From NCBI GenBank assembly GCA_011800805.1, contig MPNW01000105.1, positions 51,092-115,091 of the forward strand: DNA of 64,000 nucleotides, given 5' to 3'. The notes under the pieces are model-generated. The model saw nothing but the letters and a program-made list of their open reading frames with translations, had not been told where the DNA came from and did no database searches. Shown here one piece after another: positions 60,749 to 64,000 of the stretch (position 1 is its first letter; every line of letters starts with the position of its first letter). Source of the stretch: Hirudo medicinalis. Its lineage: Eukaryota > Annelida > Clitellata > Hirudinida > Hirudinidae. Made by a program: the position numbers and the translations under genes.

Positions 60749-63700
60749 ATGATGCTTAGTTTTAGAGTGTTTGCTCGTTTTAGCAGAGAACAATTAAGAA
60801 ACCACACAGTTTTAAATTATTATAGTTCATTGTCGAATAAGACATATTATAAAAAGAATTATGCCTCGAGTGGTTCAAAAAATGAAATAGCACATCAATT
60901 AACTATAAATCCAGACGATGAGATATCTCATCAAGAACTCGCAGAGAAGTCAACACTGGAGAATTGGAAAGAAACTTTTGGATCTCTGACTGGCTATTCT
61001 GATAAACCAAATTTGGATGAAATAAGGTTGATTTGATAAGTTTTTACTTGATTGCAACAAAAGTTAATTTTTAAAAATAATTAGTGAAGCAGAAAGGCAG
61101 GGTGAAATAGAACCACATAGAAGGCTTAGCAAAGATTTCAGAAAGCATGAACCAGATTGGTATGGGAGAAAGATTGAAAGGCTTGGGAGAAAGGGGCAGG
61201 TAATTGGAAGATGTTGACTGTGACATGATTTGCTTGTAAAATGAATAGAAGTCTAGTTCGAGCTGAATATCTATCATGTTTTTTGAAAATATTGTATATG
61301 ATTATTTGTCACAATGTAGTTTACTGGATAATAATAACTTTAAGTTGATGTAATGTTTTTTATCCTTAGCATCTGATATTATTACATGTACCATATGCAA
61401 AACAATGCTAGCAAAACAGTTTAAATAAGAAATGATGACTTTCCCGTAAAAATTGACAAACCATCATTTATTTTAAGGTATATGAAGCAATTCAAGTTCT
61501 TGAGAAGGAAATGTTGGTTGATGACAGAGTCATGCCCAACAATTATGTCTTCACAACCCTCATTGGCATCTTGGGAAGGGTTGGACATCACCAAAAAGCC
61601 TTCAAACTCTTTAATCAGGTTAGTGGTTACTATGAAACTGACATGTCTATTGATCAAAACAAGTTATGCTATTGATCAAAACTAATTGCTGAAGGAATAC
61701 ATTTCTTGATATTGTGATTATACTTTGCAAAAAGAAGAGTTCCTCCAAGACTTTAAAGCTTCACTAATTTACTTGTAAACATTTCACCTTTCAATGTTTA
61801 AAAGTTATTTGTGTGATGGTTTTGTTGCAGATGAAAAAGTTTGGCATAAAACCGACGGATCCGACATATACTGCGATATTCAATAGTTTCAGCAACTCGC
61901 CTAATAAAGAGGATGCTCTGGAAAGGGCCATCAAGCTGAGAGAGCTCATGAAGGAAAAGGAAATATCAGTCAATGTCATCAGCCATCAGGCCATGATAAA
62001 GGTGTTTAATATCTTACTTTGGTTGCATTTATTATATTTTTTATATGTATAATTTCCGAATACAATCCTTTTTAGATTTCAATTCCTACTTGCTAGTTTG
62101 AATGATTTGATCAAATAATTTTGAAATTTTAAAAAAGTTTTTGTGATATTTTGAATGTTGTTTACCTTAAGTTGTACCATGCAACAGACAATAAATTTAG
62201 GTTCTCTTAAATGTTGCTTTACTGTTTATTTCATAATTTCGAAGGCATTTGCTCATCTTGGAGATATGAGGACGGCATTCAAAATAGCAGACGAGGCTCT
62301 TAATGAGGGCTTGAAACTCTCTGGAGATACTTATTCATTTCTTTTGATGGCATGCATAGCTGACAAGGAGGCAGGAACAAGTCTTAGCATCAAGGTATGC
62401 TAATTTTAATAAAGTTGTGCTAGCTAATTTATTAAATTGTGATTCTTTTTAAAGCTATGGAGAATGATGAGAGCAAAAAAAGTAGAATTTGGGAATCATC
62501 ATTACAATCTGTTACTAAGATGCATTAGGGATTGTGGTATGGGAAATGAAGCCATCTTTGTTGATTTACTTGGCACGGTGTCATCATCGATATCAAAGGA
62601 CAATTTGAAACTCTTTGGATCACAAGAGCCAACGCAAATGCCAAAAACATCTACAAGAAATGGCAATGGTGAACCACAGGAAGTGTTGTATGAAGTCCAA
62701 GATCCAGGTGACCAAATGATGCAAATTGAGGAACATCAAGATTCAAACAATCAGTTATCACATCCTGAGAGAGATTTAGTGAAGAATTTCCCAAACATCC
62801 TCAATCCAAAGTTTGACATGACTTTGTACAAAAACTGGAAACTATCCCTACCCAAGGATCCTGTGGACAGATTATTTCTCCTTGGTGGTGCTGAGAATAT
62901 TTTGAAGCACATGAAGAAAGATAATTGCCTTCCTACAATAAAGACATTTAGCCTCTTATTGGAACTTGTCCCTTCCAGTTTGGAGGCAGAAGACAATCTA
63001 ATTGTACTCATGGAAAATAATTCTGTGAAACCAGACTTGACCTTCTTCAACCTCTTGATCCGGAAAAGATGCATGAGAAAGCATTACAGAAATGCTAGGG
63101 TTTACCTTTGATTTCTATGACATGTTATGCTCAGATAAATTATTTCTGTATTTAACATCACATTTTTCTTTAAATTATTAATCAAATTAATTACAATTGC
63201 ACTGAGAACTTCCTAAGTGTTTCCTAAAAAGTATCTTTATGCTCAGAGGATGTTTAGTCTGTCTTGTCTTGCCTTGTCTTCATAACAAAATTCAGGAATT
63301 GCTTTCTTTTAAAAGCAAGACTTCCCATTTCAGGATGTGTTGGATTTGATTGTGCAACACCAACTTCATCCGGATGATATGACATTTGGATGTCTTGCAA
63401 TGGGATGCTCAACTGAGAATAGGGGCATGAACCTTCTCAAAGACATGATGGTGGGTTGTTACTTGATTATGCCTAAATAGTTCACATTGTTCATTCTTTG
63501 AAATTTTGAATTTCAGAAAATTAATAAGCTTCCAAATGCTGAAATATGCGACAATCTCATCTTCGCAAGTAATATGGACTTCAGATATAAGTACAAAATA
63601 GTCAAATTTATGAAGGACAATCAAATTCGACCAAACATTAAAGCGTTGAGAAAACTTGAAGCAAATGTACAATATGCCAAAAAGAAAATCTTGGAAGCGG

Positions 63701-63963
63701 TGAGTGTTGTACTGCCAAAGCAGGAGTAGCTTCTAAATGGTTTTATTTAAATTCTGCTGTAGCTTTATCTTTTATTAATTAATTTTATTTTTGTCTAGGA
63801 AATGGGAAGAGGTTCTAATGAATATTACAAATCAGAAGAATTTCTTCGTGGATTTGAAATATTTCTCATGAATTATAGGCAATGGTTGAAATCCGTGGAA
63901 TTTGAACCCCAAATCGATCCCTTAGTCAAATATGGTCAGCCCACACCTCAAATTCCTGATTAG
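60749..63963 (+). CDS. PTCD1: Pentatricopeptide repeat domain-containing protein 1 (mitochondrial)
   Basis: PTCD1 is a mitochondrial PPR protein that affects leucine tRNA levels and 16S rRNA/ribosome maturation. Nine exons: 60749-61026, 61085-61199, 61478-61618, 61831-62001, 62245-62394, 62455-63099, 63334-63450, 63517-63699, 63799-63963. They give 654 codons with consistent phases (human 700). The N-terminus MMLSFRVFARFSREQLRNHT is basic and hydroxylated, as in import signals. PPR-like helices follow: YVFTTLIGILGRVGHHQKAF, MKKFGIKPTDPTYTAIFNSF, ALERAIKLRELMKEKEISVN, DTYSFLLMACIADKEAGTSL and NHHYNLLLRCIRDCGMGNEA. The later part (DLTFFNLLIRK, DDMTFGCLAMGC, FRGFEIFLMNYRQWL-like end) matches the PTCD1 C-terminus. 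The start ATG was chosen over a non-ATG in-frame extension to 60701. Confidence 0.94.
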
Positions 63964-64000
63964 GAATCAATCCTTCTCCAGAGTCAAATTTATGGACAAC

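Overview
This is animal (metazoan) nuclear DNA from an AT-rich invertebrate genome. The genes have spliced structures with canonical GT-AG introns and include animal families such as BANF1, PACS, FASTKD, PTCD1, PDE1 and legumain. Introns and intergenic DNA are rich in microsatellites, LINE fragments, tRNA-derived SINEs and DNA transposons (Tc1, pogo/Tigger, Tol2-like hAT, Helitron). The sequence does not let me name the phylum. Two N gaps (14122-14745, 27670-28608), two isolated N bases and several one-base frameshifts in otherwise intact conserved genes point to a draft assembly with indel errors.

Layout. 1-17 kb is gene-poor. It holds minus-strand exons of a PDE1-type cyclic-nucleotide phosphodiesterase, long simple repeats, LINE and Tc1 relics, and the first gap. 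17.6-21.0 kb is VPS25 (+), whose fourth intron contains a whole pogo/Tigger-type transposon that in turn carries SINE-like copies. 22.3-23.1 kb is HSPE1 (Hsp10, +), with a heat-shock-element-like site upstream. 23.5-29.5 kb is retrotransposon debris, including one LINE inserted into another with a clear 14-bp target duplication. 29.65-33.04 kb is a FASTKD-family gene (+), and 33.45-38.52 kb is PACS (+). 39.35-43.58 kb is EXOC5/Sec10 (-), head to head with BANF1 (+, about 43.9-44.54 kb). 45.4-58.2 kb is a tandem array of three legumain-type cysteine proteases (+), with a small relic of a further copy between the second and third. A Tol2-like hAT element lies at 58.66-60.03 kb. 60.75-63.96 kb is PTCD1 (+).

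Functional themes. VPS25 (ESCRT-II), PACS (cargo sorting), EXOC5 (exocyst) and the legumains (lysosomal proteases) belong to membrane traffic and the lysosome. HSPE1, FASTKD and PTCD1 are mitochondrial. I see no evidence that this mix is more than ordinary animal gene order. The most notable locus is the legumain array. The three genes share almost the same 13-exon structure, and each has a TCATGTGA-type E-box about 10-30 bp upstream of a TATA-like box, close to the start codon. Copy 1 appears to have lost the splice acceptor of exon 2. Exon coordinates were read by eye from splice signals, reading frame and remembered family sequence, and may be off by a few bases.
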